DNA from: Myxococcales bacterium UBA5297 | GTDB lineage: Bacteria > Myxococcota > Myxococcia > Myxococcales > UBA5297 | Assembly: GCA_002408385.1 (NCBI GenBank) | Contig: DHSB01000113.1 | Span: 1-17,144, forward strand | DNA length: 17,144 nucleotides | Reading direction: 5' to 3' | Part shown: positions 7,323 through 14,600 of the stretch, piece after piece | Layout: the number at the start of each line of letters is the position of its first letter | Position numbering within the stretch: position 1 is the first letter of the stretch | Notes under the pieces: generated by a model | The model's input: the letters and a program-made list of their open reading frames with translations, nothing else | What the model was told of the DNA's origin: nothing | Database searches by the model: none | Position numbers and translations under genes: made by a program

Positions 7323-7525
7323 AGAAGACTCCTCCCCCCATCGAAGGGCAAACCGCGGGAAACGCGGGCCATTCTAGCGTGTCGCCCGAGCGAGCGGACC
7401 GCGGACGGCGGGGGGGGCGAAGCGACAAGCGCGCCCGAGAAAGCGCCGAAAGCTCGCCGTCGTGACGCGAGAGCTCGACCGAGGGTGCCGCAAGCGCCCG
7501 CGGGCTCGCCACGATGACCCGAGGT

Positions 7526-7629
7526 AGCTCTTGAAGCCTAGAAGCACGAAAGCCGTGGCAGTCGAGTCGGGTGTCTCCGGGCGACAACAGGCCCCTTGAC
7601 AGCCAGGGCCCCTTGCTCTCGACCGTCGC
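7526..7629 (-). repeat. Dispersed repeat, family 2 (right arm of an inverted pair)
   Basis: Read on the minus strand it starts with GCGACGGTCGAGAGC (7629-7615), four bases after the stop of the receiver gene. It then has a diverged middle and ends with ACCCGACTCGAC, CACGG and TTCGTGCTT (7572-7541) followed by TTCAAG. These blocks match 6735-6749 and 6882-6921 in inverted order. It is about 80 bases shorter than the left arm. The rest of the 311-base spacer 7323-7633 holds the TAGAAT element and no gene. Confidence 0.55.
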
Positions 7630-7633
7630 CTCG

Positions 7634-8056
7634 CTACCTCTCGTTCTTCTTGCAGTACCGGCTGACGATGGCGAGCAGGGCCTCGATTTCTATCGGCTTG
7701 CGAAGGTAACCGCTGGCGCCAAGAGAGGTCGCCTTCTGCTGCAGGTTTCCGTCGGCCGAGACCACCACCACTGGGATGTCCTTGATTTCGGAGATCTGGC
7801 GCTGCTCGGCGACGAACTGCCAGCCACTCATCACCGGCATCATCAGGTCGAGCAGAATCAGACGCGGGCCGAGGCGGTCGCCGACCTCGCCTCCCTCGCG
7901 GCGTTTGAGGTCGATGAGGCGGTTGAACAGGTCGAGCGCCTCGCGCCCGTTGGCGGCGCCCGCGACCTGATAACCCTCGTCCTGGAGGACTTCGGTGAGT
8001 ACTTCGCGAATGTCGTAATCGTCTTCGACGATAAGGACATCGCACTGCGGACCCAT
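7634..8056 (-). CDS. Stand-alone receiver-domain response regulator (CheY-like)
   Basis: A single REC domain of 140 residues with no output domain. Acidic pocket E11-D12-D13 (VLIVEDDYD), phosphoacceptor D70 in LILLDLMMP, the S/T position at S100 (VVVVSADG) and K110 (YLRKPIE) are all present, so it should accept phosphate. The loop between helix 2 and strand 3 is longer than in CheY (about 47-63, charged). Stand-alone receivers act through protein partners or as phosphate sinks. The ATG at 8056 follows GGGGAGCC; the frame continues 24 codons upstream without similarity. No kinase gene adjoins it in the same direction. The kinase ending at 6732 is the nearest candidate partner, by position only. 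Confidence 0.92.
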   Translation of the reverse strand: MGPQCDVLIVEDDYDIREVLTEVLQDEGYQVAGAANGREALDLFNRLIDLKRREGGEVGDRLGPRLILLDLMMPVMSGWQFVAEQRQISEIKDIPVVVVSADGNLQQKATSLGASGYLRKPIEIEALLAIVSRYCKKNER

Positions 8057-8224
8057 ATGCTCGGCTCCCCGGCTGCTGCACGAAGTGAAGGCCCCGCGCA
8101 AGACTGGCCGCCCTGGAGTATTGTGCATGCTCCCTTTGACAAACGCTCGACACCAGTCAGGCGAAGCACAACGTCTGCCAAGTGGCGTTCACCGCGGCCC
8201 AACGGCGGCTTTGGCCGGAAAAGC

Positions 8225-8241
8225 CCCGCGGTGACCGCGGG
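8225..8241. promoter_or_regulatory. Perfect 17-base palindrome in the receiver-gene upstream region
   Basis: CCCGCGGT-G-ACCGCGGG: two perfect 8-base arms about one central base, 170 bases upstream of the receiver gene. Short, tight symmetry with a one-base centre suits a dimeric DNA-binding protein better than an RNA hairpin. There is no second copy in the window. Confidence 0.35.
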
Positions 8242-8292
8242 TCAGCCGCCCAGCGACGGTGTAAAAGTGACCCGGTGCGAACGGTCGGTTGA

Positions 8293-8329
8293 AGGCGCAC
8301 CTCCGACCCGACCGCGCGCTGGTGCGCCT
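8293..8329. repeat. Perfect 9-bp stem-loop
   Basis: AGGCGCACC pairs perfectly with GGTGCGCCT across a 19-base loop. A second hairpin follows at 8399-8423 (CTTC-T-GGGT, an eight-base A-rich loop, ACCC-GAAG). These lie in the 680-base gene-free stretch 8057-8736, which also holds the palindrome at 8225 and family 3 copy C. No credible reading frame was found there. The part from about 8340 to 8440 is richer in A/T than its surroundings. Confidence 0.4.
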
Positions 8330-8612
8330 CCTCGAGCCGACAGCCTTGGCTCGGTACATCTTCGCCCTTGTCTTCCGAACAACCGACAACGCAAACATCT
8401 TCTGGGTAAAAAAAGACCCGAAGCCTACTCGACGATTCAACCGATGCAAAGCCTTCGACTCTCGACCGCCCAAGCTCGTCGCGAGCCGTACCGGATACCT
8501 CAACCGCTCGAGCGATGCGCGCGGAAGCCGGGGTGGGCGTTCTCCGACGGAGGAGTCGCGAATCCCTCTCGACCTCTCGTTCGACTCCGCTCGCCCCCGA
8601 AAGCCCTGCGTT

Positions 8613-8645
8613 GAGCGTCAGGCCGAGCCCGCGAGGTCGAAGTCG
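8613..8645 (+). repeat. Dispersed repeat, family 3, diverged copy C
   Basis: GAGCGT.AGGCCGAGCC.GCGAGG.CG followed by AAGTCG matches the better copies at 12979-13022 and 16666-16709 with a few differences and one-base indels. Just to its left, 8561-8594 (minus strand) has CGGAGTCGAA, a weak relative of family 1. Families 1 and 3 are therefore neighbours here too. Confidence 0.45.
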
Positions 8646-8736
8646 AAGCGCCCTCGACCACGCTCGGGCCCACCGGTATCGCTCGAAGGAAACCCTTCGG
8701 CGCCCTCTCAGCCCCTGGGCCAGCAGTCCTTACAGC

Positions 8737-9570
8737 TCAGAGGTACTCTTCGCCCTCGTCGTCCTCGTCATCGAGGCTGACCGCGGCCGCGGCCCCGTCC
8801 TCCACAACCGGCACGGCGAGCGGCTCCGGGGCCCGTCGGGTAAGACCGACCGCGCTCTCGGCGAGCCCGAAGAGCAGATAGGCCGAGAAGTAGGCGACGA
8901 GCACGAAGGCGGGCGGCACCTGGGTGGCCAACACCACCCCGGCGAGCACGACCAGGAAGAAGACGGTCGCCGATCTCCTCGAGAGCCGCACGTCCTTGAA
9001 GGTGCGATACCGCACGTTCGAGACCATCAACAGGGCGAGAAAGGCGACCAGGACCGCGACGAGGATAAGCCCAGGGCTGCCCGGCTCGATGGGGTCGAGC
9101 GCGGCGTGGTAGTGGGCGATGACCATTGCCACGATCATCCCCGCGGCGAGCGGGATGGGCAGTCCGGTGAAGAACTTCGACGAGCCCGGAACCCGGCGGT
9201 GCGCCATGACGTTGAACCGGGCCAGCCGCAGGGCCCCGCAGGTCGCGAAGGCGAAGGCGAGCACGGTTCCGAAAAACCCCAAGCCGTGCAGAGCCCACTT
9301 GTAGGCCAAGAGCGCGGGCGCCAGCCCGAAGCTCATCACGTCGGCCAGCGAGTCGAGCTCGACCCCAAAATCGCTCTGGGTCTTCGTCAGGCGCGCCACC
9401 CGCCCGTCGAAGCCGTCGAAGAACATCGCGAAGAAGATGGCGACCGCCGCGGTGTAGAGATCCTTCGGCGAGGCCGTCCCGGCGCTCAGCGTGATCGAAT
9501 AGAACCCGCAGAAGATGGAAGAAACCGTGAACAGGTTCGGCAACACGAACATCACCTTGCGCCAATCCAT
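8737..9570 (-). CDS. pssA: CDP-diacylglycerol--serine O-phosphatidyltransferase
   Basis: This integral membrane enzyme joins serine to CDP-diacylglycerol to make phosphatidylserine, the precursor of phosphatidylethanolamine. The CDP-alcohol phosphotransferase signature D-x2-DG-x2-AR-x8-G-x3-D-x3-D is complete (DGFDGRVARLTKTQSDFG then VELDSLAD, about residues 52-77). It is 277 residues with about eight hydrophobic helices, the size of the PssA type II group, and begins MDWRKVMFVLPNLFTVSSIFCGFYS, typical of that group. The C-terminus is very acidic (DDEDDEGEEYL). The ATG at 9570 has GGAGAG upstream. The open frame continues far upstream but that part is the antisense of the next gene. No psd (decarboxylase) gene is in the window. 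Confidence 0.92.
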   Translation of the reverse strand: MDWRKVMFVLPNLFTVSSIFCGFYSITLSAGTASPKDLYTAAVAIFFAMFFDGFDGRVARLTKTQSDFGVELDSLADVMSFGLAPALLAYKWALHGLGFFGTVLAFAFATCGALRLARFNVMAHRRVPGSSKFFTGLPIPLAAGMIVAMVIAHYHAALDPIEPGSPGLILVAVLVAFLALLMVSNVRYRTFKDVRLSRRSATVFFLVVLAGVVLATQVPPAFVLVAYFSAYLLFGLAESAVGLTRRAPEPLAVPVVEDGAAAAVSLDDEDDEGEEYL

Positions 9571-9605
9571 CCGCCGCTCTCCATTCGCTCGACAGCCTTC
9601 GGGTG

Positions 9606-9636
9606 AGACTAGCAAACCCGGTGTCCGAATGGGCAA
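9606..9636 (-). promoter_or_regulatory. Possible promoter of pssA
   Basis: On the minus strand TTGCCC, 19 bases, then TAGTCT in the string GCTAGTCT, 36 bases before the pssA start. The spacer is long for sigma-70. The GCTAnnnT string also appears upstream of several other genes here, which is the main support. A hairpin CGCGGCC-14-GGCCGCG lies further up at 9794-9821. Confidence 0.3.
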
Positions 9637-9851
9637 ACCGCCGGGCGCGACGCCTCGTTCCTTCAATAGGCGGCCACACCCTTCGCGCCCGCTGCCGGTG
9701 AGCGCTTGGGCGTCCACTGCCGGCCGCTCTTCCTGGCAAGCCCGCGCGCTCCTGGCACCGCCGCCGCTCTGCTCGCTCACGCTCTTGGCCGAGCGCGGCC
9801 CCCCGGAGGCGGTTGGCCGCGGTCGCGCCTCGGGGAGCGATTCGGGGCCGA

Positions 9852-11141
9852 TCAACCCCCTGGGCCTCTGCGCCTCGAGCCTGCGTTCGCCGCGGCAAGG
9901 ACCAGGAGCCAAAAGGCGCCGAGCAGATAGCCGCCCACCACGTCGGAGAGCCAGTGTGCTCCGAGATAGATGCGCGAGAAGCCGACGCCGAGGATGAGCA
10001 GCGCGGCCACCGCCCAGAGCGCCCCGCGCGCCCAGCGACCCCGGCCGCGGGCAAAGAGGCGGGCGAGCAGCGAGAAGCCCACCAGCGACCCGGCCGCATG
10101 ACCAGACGGAAAGGCGTATCCCAGGCCCAGAGTGAGCGCCCCCTCGGGTCGCATCCGGGCGGCAGACAGCTTGGCGAGGCTGGAGAGCGCGACGATGCCC
10201 ACGAGCGCGATGACCAGACGCAGGCCGACTCGCGGGTCGTGATGGCGCTTTGCGAACCAGAGCCCGACGCCGGCCGCCATCGCCCCGAGCGCCACGCCCG
10301 AGCCGAGCCAGGTGACCGCCGTCATCAGGGCGACGGCCGCGGGCCTGCGCAGCTCGGCCACCCGGGACTGGACGAGCGGATCGAAGGCGGCGATCCCGGT
10401 CCCAGAGAGCGCGTCGGCGGCCACCCCGGCGAAGGCCGCCGCGCACAGCAGCGCCGCAAGGGCGAGCAGCCCCCTTTGCGAGCGCCGCCCTCCGAGAGCC
10501 CGGCCGCTGGCGGCGCTCGCCTCCTCTCGACCCCAGCCGGTGCGCCGCCCTCGAGAGAAGCGCCACGCGGCGAGCACGGCGAGCGCCAGGGCCAGTCCGA
10601 CAGCGAGCGCCCAGCCGAAGGCCGCGTGGGCCTGCTCCCACCTCGCGCCCGCCAGATAGCCGATAAGCGTCCAGCCGCCCGCCCAGACCAGCGCGCCGCC
10701 CGCATTGCAGAGCGTAAAGGCCCCGAGCGACATGCCCGCCATCCCCGACAGACCGGGGACGAGCGGGCGCAACGGCGCTGCGAAACGACCGAGGAACACC
10801 GCGCCCTTCCCGTGGCGCTGCAGAAAGGCCTCAGCCCGCTCGAGTCGCGCCGGGGGCACCCAGCGGCCGAGCATCGCGAGCATCGCCCGGCCGTACCGCT
10901 TGCCGACCAGGTAGCCGACGCTGTCGCCCACGATGGCCCCGGCGACCGCGGCCACGAAGGCCGCCGAAAGCGGCACCTGTCCCTGGCCTGCGAGCACTCC
11001 GCCCAGCAGGATCGCCAGCTCGCCGGGCACCGCGATACCCGCGAAGACCGCGGCCTGCAGCGCCGGCAAGAGGAAGACGAGCAGCAGCGCCACCCAGCCG
11101 TGCAGCGAGAGGAGCTGATCCGAAGTGGCGCTCGCCAACAC
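9852..11141 (-). CDS. DedA-family / PAP2-phosphatase fusion membrane protein
   Basis: The 429-residue protein joins two membrane domains. Residues about 10-195 are DedA/SNARE-associated (PGE at 39-41, FLGRFAAPLRPLVPGLSGMAG at about 116-136). DedA proteins have been implicated in moving undecaprenyl phosphate or phospholipids across the membrane. Residues about 225-420 are a PAP2 phosphatase with the complete signature: K324-x6-RP (331-332), PSGH (345-348), SR (389-390), H396 and D400. The PAP2 part would remove phosphate from a lipid phosphate or pyrophosphate. Linker residues 196-222 are basic. GTG at 11141 is the best start: it is in frame, the hydrophobic domain begins soon after, and GAGGG/AAGGAG lie upstream. 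The frame further upstream is only the antisense of the next gene. It lies 83 bases after the secreted protein gene. Confidence 0.88.
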   Translation of the reverse strand: MLASATSDQLLSLHGWVALLLVFLLPALQAAVFAGIAVPGELAILLGGVLAGQGQVPLSAAFVAAVAGAIVGDSVGYLVGKRYGRAMLAMLGRWVPPARLERAEAFLQRHGKGAVFLGRFAAPLRPLVPGLSGMAGMSLGAFTLCNAGGALVWAGGWTLIGYLAGARWEQAHAAFGWALAVGLALALAVLAAWRFSRGRRTGWGREEASAASGRALGGRRSQRGLLALAALLCAAAFAGVAADALSGTGIAAFDPLVQSRVAELRRPAAVALMTAVTWLGSGVALGAMAAGVGLWFAKRHHDPRVGLRLVIALVGIVALSSLAKLSAARMRPEGALTLGLGYAFPSGHAAGSLVGFSLLARLFARGRGRWARGALWAVAALLILGVGFSRIYLGAHWLSDVVGGYLLGAFWLLVLAAANAGSRRRGPGG

Positions 11142-11224
11142 GGTGGGGCCCTCTTCTCCTTGGGCGAGATCGTCCGCCGGCTCGAACCCCTGGAGCGCCG
11201 CCTGCCAAAGCCCGCGCCGGGCGA

Positions 11225-11872
11225 CTACCAGGTTCCGATGCCCGCCTCGGCCGGCCGGACAAAGGCGCCCGTCAACCCGCTCTCCCTGCGCAGAGCGACG
11301 GCGAAGCCGCCCCAGATGACCGGGCCGATAGGCGTGCCGTCGGGACGGTACCAGCGCCCGTCGCGCACGACCGCGCCCGCGGGGGCGGCGACGATGCGGC
11401 TGAAGTGCGTCCAGCGCGCCTCTCCCTCGCCTCCGCTGATGTAGTTCGTCAGCTCGGCGCCCGAGGCGAGGTAGCTCTTGAAGCCCGGGTGCCGGTCGAG
11501 CTTGCTGTCGCCGTCGCAGTCGCAGTTGGACAGCCAGGCCTCGTCCCAGCTCATGCGCAGCTCGAGCTCGCGAAAGCCCCAGTACCACTTGCTCTCGGCC
11601 GACGGCGCGATGGCGAGATAGTCCTCGTCGTCGCCCAGGTAGGGCGGCAGCCCGTCTGCACCGAGGTAGGCGTTCGCGTAGGAGCCGATGAACAGGTGCT
11701 CGTCGAAGTCGTAGCCGTAGGGGTCGAAGCCTGTGAGCACCTTGGCGCCGGCCAGGTAGTGGCCCTCGGGGTAGGTGATGCTTCCCTCCGAGATTCCCCT
11801 GCAGACCCGTGCGTCGGCCCCCTGGGCAAGCGCCGCCACGAGCAGCGCCACCGCGCCCGTCAACCCCGTCAT
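11225..11872 (-). CDS. Secreted protein of unknown function with DxDGD motif
   Basis: A signal peptide (MTGLTGAVALLVAALAQGADA, likely cut after residue 22) is followed by a 193-residue mature protein. Conserved-looking features are TGFDPYGYDFDEHLFIGSYANAYLG, an acidic GDDEDYL, many tryptophans, and NCDCDGDSKLDRH (116-128), which resembles a calcium loop (DxDGDxxxD). GPVIWGGFAV lies near the end. I recall uncharacterised secreted proteins with this pattern but cannot name a function. Two cysteines (117, 119) flank D118, an unusual setting. The ATG at 11872 follows GGAGGGGCGA; an upstream ATG at 11902 would put charged residues before the signal peptide and is less likely. It is probably exported to the periplasm or beyond. 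It could be co-transcribed with the DedA-PAP2 gene. Confidence 0.75.
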   Translation of the reverse strand: MTGLTGAVALLVAALAQGADARVCRGISEGSITYPEGHYLAGAKVLTGFDPYGYDFDEHLFIGSYANAYLGADGLPPYLGDDEDYLAIAPSAESKWYWGFRELELRMSWDEAWLSNCDCDGDSKLDRHPGFKSYLASGAELTNYISGGEGEARWTHFSRIVAAPAGAVVRDGRWYRPDGTPIGPVIWGGFAVALRRESGLTGAFVRPAEAGIGTW

Positions 11873-11978
11873 TCGCCCCTCCCCGCCCTCCGGCTTACGC
11901 AAAAAAAGCTAAGCCTGCGCTGGGCCGAGCGCCCGCCGGCTTGCCGGGCGCGACGGGCGAAGGCGCGACGGGCAAGAG

Positions 11979-12611
11979 CTACTTGGGGAGCTTCGGCGCC
12001 GCGCGCGTCAGCTCGCGGACCAGCTCGGCCGACTGGCCCCCGGCCTCGAGGATGCCGCGCACGTGGCGCGCGCGCCGCTCGTCGTCGCCAAGCCGCGAGA
12101 GGAGCACCTCGCCGTTGACCAGGATGACCGTCAGCAGGTTGTTGAACCCGTGGGCGACGCTGCCGGCCGTCTCGCTCAGCTCGCGCAGGCGCCGCTCGCT
12201 CTGCTCGAGCCGGAGACGGGCCTCGCGCTCCTCGCGCTTGAACCGAACCCGCTCGCTCGCCCGCGCGACCTTCTCGCTCAGCGCGTGGAAGTCGAGGATG
12301 GGCTTGCGCACGTAGTCGCAGGCGCCAAGCTGCAGTGCCTCGATGGCCGAGTCGAGCGACGGATAGCCGGTCATGAAGATGAGCTCGAGGTCGGGGTGCC
12401 GCTCCCGCAGAGCGCGCGCGAGCTGCATCCCGGTCTTGTCCGGGAGGTTCTTGTCGAGGATGGCCACCTCGAGCCCGCCGGGCTCTTCGGCCCGGGCCAG
12501 CGCCTGCATCGCGCTCGGCGCGCTCACCAGCTCACGGTCCTCGGCCGCAAGCAGCCCTTCGAGCACCGCGAGTATCACCGGTTCGTCGTCGACCAGGAGG
12601 ATCCTGGACAT
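11979..12611 (-). CDS. Receiver domain fused to a histidine-kinase DHp domain lacking ATPase
   Basis: The 210-residue protein has a complete receiver domain (about 1-120: D8, D9, phosphoacceptor D53 in ILDKNLP, T81, K103), a charged coiled coil (about 121-147) and a HisKA-like helix pair. H154 lies in SVAHGFNNLLTVI. It ends at LTRAAPKLPK with no N-, G1- or G2-box. The next gene starts about 107 bases on, and no ATPase-like sequence was seen in that gap. The residue after the histidine is G, where kinases of this type have D or E. It cannot autophosphorylate. It may be a dimeric receiver, a phosphotransfer protein or a kinase that lost its end. The ATG at 12611 follows GGTGGGGAC; the open frame extends 45 codons upstream without similarity. 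Confidence 0.85.
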   Translation of the reverse strand: MSRILLVDDEPVILAVLEGLLAAEDRELVSAPSAMQALARAEEPGGLEVAILDKNLPDKTGMQLARALRERHPDLELIFMTGYPSLDSAIEALQLGACDYVRKPILDFHALSEKVARASERVRFKREEREARLRLEQSERRLRELSETAGSVAHGFNNLLTVILVNGEVLLSRLGDDERRARHVRGILEAGGQSAELVRELTRAAPKLPK

Positions 12612-12698
12612 GTCCCCACCATCCCCTCGCGGGCCTCGCGCCCGCCCCGTCCCCGCGCCCGGTTTGCCCCGTCCATTCTTGGCGACTCCCTTCCCATT

Positions 12699-12716
12699 CC
12701 GGGGGCTTGACCCCGG
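12699..12716. repeat. Short stem-loop upstream of the receiver-DHp gene
   Basis: CCGGGG-GCTTGA-CCCCGG, six perfect pairs, about 90 bases before the start at 12611. Its role is unknown; it may be a leader hairpin or a protein site. Confidence 0.25.
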
Positions 12717-12911
12717 GAGCGCCGCCAACGTCGAGGGCAAAGTCAAGCCTTCGCGGCTTCGACCGCCATTGCCACGACGGGGGAAATCCGCGCGGGTTGG
12801 CCTGCGGCGCGGCCGGGCGGAATGCCGTCACGCCGCCCGCCTTGAGCTCTGCACCGGGGCCTCGCCCGGCCAGCCGATTGCCGCAAACCAGCGCGCGCGA
12901 GCTGTGAAAGT

Positions 12912-12942
12912 CCCCTCTCCCGGGCTCGCGCCGGAAGAGGGG
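12912..12942. terminator. Strong stem-loop, possible terminator
   Basis: CCCCTCTCCCGG and CCGGAAGAGGGG form a 12-pair stem with one mismatch and a 7-base loop. The T-run is weak on either strand, so intrinsic termination is uncertain. It lies in the 544-base spacer 12612-13155, downstream of the HD-domain gene and before the receiver-DHp gene (both minus). The spacer otherwise holds family 3 copy A and family 1 copy 2 and no credible gene. Confidence 0.35.
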
Positions 12943-12978
12943 GATTTAAGGGGTGCAACCGGTCGAAGGGTTCCGACT

Positions 12979-13022
12979 CGACTTGCGGCCTCGCGAGCTC
13001 GGCCTACGCTCGGGCTGACCGG
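12979..13022 (-). repeat. Dispersed repeat, family 3, copy A
   Basis: On the minus strand this 44-base unit starts CCGGTCAGCCCGAGCGTAGG. It matches 16666-16709 at 42 of 44 positions, in opposite orientation. The high identity, compared with coding divergence elsewhere, suggests recent spread or strong constraint. Confidence 0.75.
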
Positions 13023-13101
13023 GAGCGGGCGCGCATCGACAGCCCTGCCAATCGAAGGTCACAGCCGGGCGAGGGCCCGGTGTGCAGCTCGGGGGTGAGC
13101 G

Positions 13102-13139
13102 GGACGGAGTCGAAGAAGGTCTTCTCGACGCCTCTTCAG
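13102..13139 (+). repeat. Dispersed hairpin repeat, family 1, copy 2
   Basis: A 38-base unit starting GGACGGAGTCGAAGAAGG, followed by TCTTCTCGACG and TCTTCAG. It lies 17 bases beyond the stop of the HD-domain gene, the same placement as copy 1 beside nagB. GGGTGAGCGG precedes it, and copy 3 has a similar GGGTGAGCAG. Confidence 0.7.
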
Positions 13140-13155
13140 GGCGACCGGCAACCGC

Positions 13156-14481
13156 TCATCGGCGCCTCTCGTCGCTCGCGGTCTGCTCGGCTGAGCGCCC
13201 CTGGCGCACCCCGCGCACCGCGCCCAAGACGAGTTGGCGGGCCCGTTCGGCCTTCTCGGGCGCGCAGTAGACGCGCTTGAGGTGCAGCGCGCCCGCGTAG
13301 CGCTGGTAGAGCGGCGTGTAGTCGGCGATGGGCGTGGTCGTGCCCGCGTGCGGGTCGACGACGTAGAGCGGAGGCCCGCCCCCGTCGGCGAGGTACTTCG
13401 AGAGCACGCCGAGCGATTCGCTGCGGAAGTGCTCGATCCCCTCGGCGCCGAGCGCCTGGGAGATGGCGTCGAAGTCGTAGTCGCGGTCGAGCTCGGTCGC
13501 CTGGGCGACGAGCTTGTACCCGTGCCGGCCGACGATTCGCCGCGCCCAGCGGTTCGACGAGCGGCGCAGGGCCGTCGCCAGCGTCACGTCGTCGCAGTCG
13601 ACGAACCTCTCGGGGTCGGCGGGGATCTCGAACCCTCCGGGCTCCTCGAGGTAGTAGCGGCGCAGCATCTCGTCGAAGTTGACGCTCGTGTGGTGGAAGT
13701 AGACCGACACGAACATGTGGAAGCGCGACAGCAGGAAGTCCTCGAAGGCGAAGATGGCCGCCTTGGCGAGCGCCAGATAGACCCGCCCCTCGCTCTCGAT
13801 CGGCATCAGGTTCTGCACGAGCCAGTCGAGGTCGAAGCGGCCGTAGTTGACCCCGGTGAAGGCCGAGTCGCGCTGCAGGTAGTCCATGCGGTCCGAGTCG
13901 AGCTCGCCTGAGACGAGCTGGCGCAGCACCGGCATGAAGTCCCTGCCCCCGGCGACGAAGGCCGAGCCGCCCGGGGGCTCGACCCCGGAGACGAGCGAGA
14001 CGATCGCCGCGGGCGACAGGCCGAAGGGGCCGAGCTGGCCCTCGAGCACCGGGGTGAAGCTCGAGTCGAGCAGGATGCGGGCGGTGAAGTCCTCGTGGTC
14101 CGCCTGGCCCTCCGACGGCTCGCACAGCCAGCCGGGCAGCCCGAGCGCGGCGCGGGTCGGGGCGATGCGCTCGGAGGCGTGCGAGAGCGGCATGTGGCCG
14201 ATGTCGTGGCAGAGCACCGCGACGCGCACCGCCTGGCGCATCCGGACCCGCTCGGGTCCGGGCACGCTTGCGCGGGCGAAGACCGTGTCGAAAAGGCGGG
14301 TCGCGACGTGCATCGCGCCCAGGGAATGGGCAAACCGCGTGTGGGTCGCCCCCGGGAACGCCAGCTCGCCGAAACCGAGCTGCCTGACGTTGCGCAGCCG
14401 CTGGAAGAAGCGGCTGTCGAGAAGCGGGACCTCGGGGTCGCCGACCGGAATGGTGCCGTGGATGGGATCGCGGATGCGCAT
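13156..14481 (-). CDS. HD-domain phosphohydrolase (dNTPase/SAMHD1-like)
   Basis: The 441-residue protein begins MRIRDPIHGTIPV, the usual opening of this family, followed by RFFQRLRNVRQLG. The HD metal site is complete: H52 (FAHSLGAMH), H92-D93 (CHDIGHMPLSHA) and the distal D in LDSDRMDYLQRDS (D195/D197), followed by TGVNYGRFD. Relatives hydrolyse dNTPs to nucleosides and triphosphate and can take part in nucleotide control or phage defence. Substrate is not readable here. I chose ATG 14481 because the family motif begins there; a GTG at 14499 is possible, and neither has a clear Shine-Dalgarno. The C-terminus is basic and probably disordered. It diverges from the FIST protein gene with a 224-base shared spacer. 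Confidence 0.9.
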   Translation of the reverse strand: MRIRDPIHGTIPVGDPEVPLLDSRFFQRLRNVRQLGFGELAFPGATHTRFAHSLGAMHVATRLFDTVFARASVPGPERVRMRQAVRVAVLCHDIGHMPLSHASERIAPTRAALGLPGWLCEPSEGQADHEDFTARILLDSSFTPVLEGQLGPFGLSPAAIVSLVSGVEPPGGSAFVAGGRDFMPVLRQLVSGELDSDRMDYLQRDSAFTGVNYGRFDLDWLVQNLMPIESEGRVYLALAKAAIFAFEDFLLSRFHMFVSVYFHHTSVNFDEMLRRYYLEEPGGFEIPADPERFVDCDDVTLATALRRSSNRWARRIVGRHGYKLVAQATELDRDYDFDAISQALGAEGIEHFRSESLGVLSKYLADGGGPPLYVVDPHAGTTTPIADYTPLYQRYAGALHLKRVYCAPEKAERARQLVLGAVRGVRQGRSAEQTASDERRR

Positions 14482-14579
14482 GGCGACGGATACGACCACT
14501 GGAGGAAGGAAGGTCGCAAGGACAGTCGACCGTCGAGACTCGAGAGCTCATACCGAACCGGCGTTCACTCCTCGCGAGC

Positions 14580-14600
14580 GCCGGTGCGGCTCGCACCGGC
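14580..14600. promoter_or_regulatory. Perfect 9-bp palindrome between divergent HD and FIST genes
   Basis: GCCGGTGCG-GCT-CGCACCGGC has two perfect 9-base arms around three bases. It sits near the middle of the divergent spacer, 99 bases from the HD start and 106 from the FIST start, so a bound dimer could influence both genes. A TATCGT element at 14666-14671 (plus), 35 bases before the FIST start, is a candidate -10 box. Confidence 0.4.

Noticed and set aside
8515..9606. Plus-strand frame of 363 codons over pssA
   Set aside because: It is highly charged, with no hydrophobic core or motif, and antisense to pssA.
9571..10641. Upstream extension of the pssA frame
   Set aside because: The MDWRKVMFVLPNLF start is typical for PssA; the extension is antisense-type sequence overlapping the DedA-PAP2 gene on the same strand.
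11142..11224. GGGGTTCGAGCC on the minus strand, like a tRNA T-loop
   Set aside because: The flanking bases do not form a T-stem or acceptor stem and the space is too small for a full cloverleaf.
9813..11444. Plus-strand frame of 543 codons over the DedA-PAP2 gene
   Set aside because: Very rich in R, E, G, H and Q with no motif; antisense to a gene with complete signatures.
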